A stretch of 64,000 nucleotides of DNA from Corynebacterium lujinxingii (lineage in GTDB: Bacteria; Actinomycetota; Actinomycetes; Mycobacteriales; Mycobacteriaceae): assembly GCF_014490555.1 (NCBI RefSeq), contig NZ_CP061032.1, positions 1,302,001-1,366,000 on the forward strand, read 5' to 3'. Within the stretch, counting starts at the first letter, position 1; the number at the start of each line of letters is the position of its first letter. The notes under the pieces were generated by a model that saw only the letters and a program-made list of their open reading frames with translations, ran no database searches and was not told where the DNA came from. A program made the translations under genes and the position numbers. Positions 63,023 to 64,000 of the stretch are shown piece by piece.

Positions 63023-64000
63023 GTGACCCGCACTATTGTTGTCGGCGCCGGTATGACCGGCCTCTCCACCGCATGGCATCTGCAGGAATTCGGCCATGAC
63101 GTGGAAGTTCTCGAGCGCATCGATGTTGCGGCCGGATCGTCTTGGGGTAACGCCGGCTGGCTGGCGCCGGGCAAGACCATCCCGCTGTCAAACTCGAGCT
63201 TGTGGGCGTACGGTCCGACCGCGCTGTTCGACAAACACGCCGCGCTCGATGTGCCGGTTCGATTCGATCCGAAACTGTGGCGCTTCTGCGCGAACTTTAT
63301 GGCCCACGCCACCGGACGCGCATGGGACAAGACGATGGCGGGGCTGACGAAGGCGGACCTGGCTGCCCTCGCGGCGTTCGACGAGCTCGAAGCCGGAGGC
63401 GTCAAAGCCACCACTCATGAGGGCCCGTTCATCATCGGGTTCGAAAACGAGTCGAAAGCGTCGGGCTTTCTCAAGGAAGTTGAGGGGGCGGCGCGCCACG
63501 GCCAGGACATCCCGTTCGAGCAGATCACGCTTGACGACGCCCGCACCGATGCACCGATGCTGACCGAAGAGGTCGGGGCCACCTACCGAATGGGCGGCCA
63601 GCGGTTCATCGAGCCGGGCCCCTACTGTCAGGCGATCGCCGACTCCATCGTCGAACGTGGCGGCAAGGTCACCACCGGCGTGGAGGTTGCGGAAGTCACC
63701 TCCACCCGCAAGCCGGCAGTCAAACTGTCCACCGGCGAGTGGCTACAGGCGGACAATGTGGTGATCGCCACCGGCGCGTGGCTGCCCAACCTGGCGAAAA
63801 GCCTCGGCGTGACCACGTTGATTCAGGCCGGCCGCGGTTACTCGTTCTCCGTGGAAACCGACCAACCTGCAACTTGCCCGGTGTACTTGCCGGATCCGAA
63901 GATCGCCTGCACTCCGTACCAGGGTCGTTTCCGTATCGCGGGCACGATGGAGTTCCGCGGTCCGGACGAGCCGTTCCAGCCGGGACGTGTGGCGTCCATG
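63023..64000 (+). CDS. FAD-dependent oxidoreductase, DadA-like, 3' end cut by window edge
   Basis: 326 residues visible from GTG at 63023 (AAGGAG 8 nt upstream). N-terminal dinucleotide fold TIVVGAGMTGLSTAWHL, then GSSWGNAGWLAPGKTIPLS and VIATGAWLPNLAKSLG, typical of the D-amino-acid dehydrogenase (DadA)/DAO family. About 80-90 residues are missing to the right. It has an 80-nt upstream region with TACATT (62975 region) as possible -10. Confidence 0.9.
   Translation, partial: MTRTIVVGAGMTGLSTAWHLQEFGHDVEVLERIDVAAGSSWGNAGWLAPGKTIPLSNSSLWAYGPTALFDKHAALDVPVRFDPKLWRFCANFMAHATGRAWDKTMAGLTKADLAALAAFDELEAGGVKATTHEGPFIIGFENESKASGFLKEVEGAARHGQDIPFEQITLDDARTDAPMLTEEVGATYRMGGQRFIEPGPYCQAIADSIVERGGKVTTGVEVAEVTSTRKPAVKLSTGEWLQADNVVIATGAWLPNLAKSLGVTTLIQAGRGYSFSVETDQPATCPVYLPDPKIACTPYQGRFRIAGTMEFRGPDEPFQPGRVASM

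Overview
The window is a contiguous piece of a Corynebacterium chromosome (order Mycobacteriales), GC-rich and almost fully coding. The evidence is the gene content and order: dtxR next to galE, sigB and dtd; ppgK next to sigA; an aftC-msrB-hemQ-DUF3000-rnd-dxs block; a phosphatidylinositol mannoside (PIM) operon; rel-apt-secF-secD-yajC-ruvBAC; and many actinobacterial DUF families (3000, 3039, 3093, 3099, 3710, 4192, 4193). I see no prophage, insertion sequence, integrase, CRISPR array or rRNA. This is core genome and every sizeable gene has a plausible family.

Layout. 1-7007 (minus): alaS (cut by the left edge), rarA, an APH-fold kinase and aspS. 7168-13043 (mostly plus): a zinc metallopeptidase, a HEPN-like/CBS protein, sdaA, convergent hisS, a membrane-anchored cyclophilin and a very small secreted protein. 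13169-25914 (minus): a secreted 5'-nucleotidase with a repeat tail, rel, apt, an orphan peptide-binding lipoprotein, secF, secD, yajC and ruvBAC. 26010-32584 (minus): yebC, a LemA-like protein, pimA, patA, pgsA, a HIT protein and thrS. 32685-35083 (minus): an export and copper module of DyP peroxidase, PCu(A)C chaperone and CopC. 35227-36125: a minus-strand tRNA-Val(CAC), then a plus-strand array Gly-Val-Gly-Cys-Val-Gly.

36169-49663: a RibD-C-like reductase, aftC, msrB, hemQ, DUF3000, rnd, dxs, an RNA methyltransferase, DUF3710, dut, DUF3093, DUF4193, ppgK and sigA. 49729-64000: DUF4190, an SF2 helicase, DUF3039/DUF3099, a methyltransferase, dtd, sigB, dtxR, galE, DUF4192, PAC2, a HelY-like helicase and a DadA-like oxidoreductase cut by the right edge. 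The genes cover translation (four aminoacyl-tRNA synthetases, dtd, tRNAs), protein export (SecDF/YajC), recombination (RuvABC, RarA), cell-envelope synthesis (PIM, arabinogalactan), stringent response (Rel), heme and iron (HemQ, DtxR) and sigma factors (SigA, SigB).

Two sequence-wide signals stand out. (1) A 12-mer, GCTTKRCGACGA or its AA variant, occurs 16 times exactly and at least six more times with one mismatch, on both strands, in genes (several frames) and between them, far above composition expectation. (2) About ten genes lack a Shine-Dalgarno sequence and have TANNNT 6-8 nt before the start codon, which marks leaderless transcripts and fixes their starts. Other points worth a look are the small secreted helical protein at 12798, the HEPN-like/CBS protein at 8139, the C33 base in both tRNA-Val(GAC) copies, and hairpins in every spacer of the tRNA array. 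Family names come from recognition of the protein sequence alone; no database search was run.
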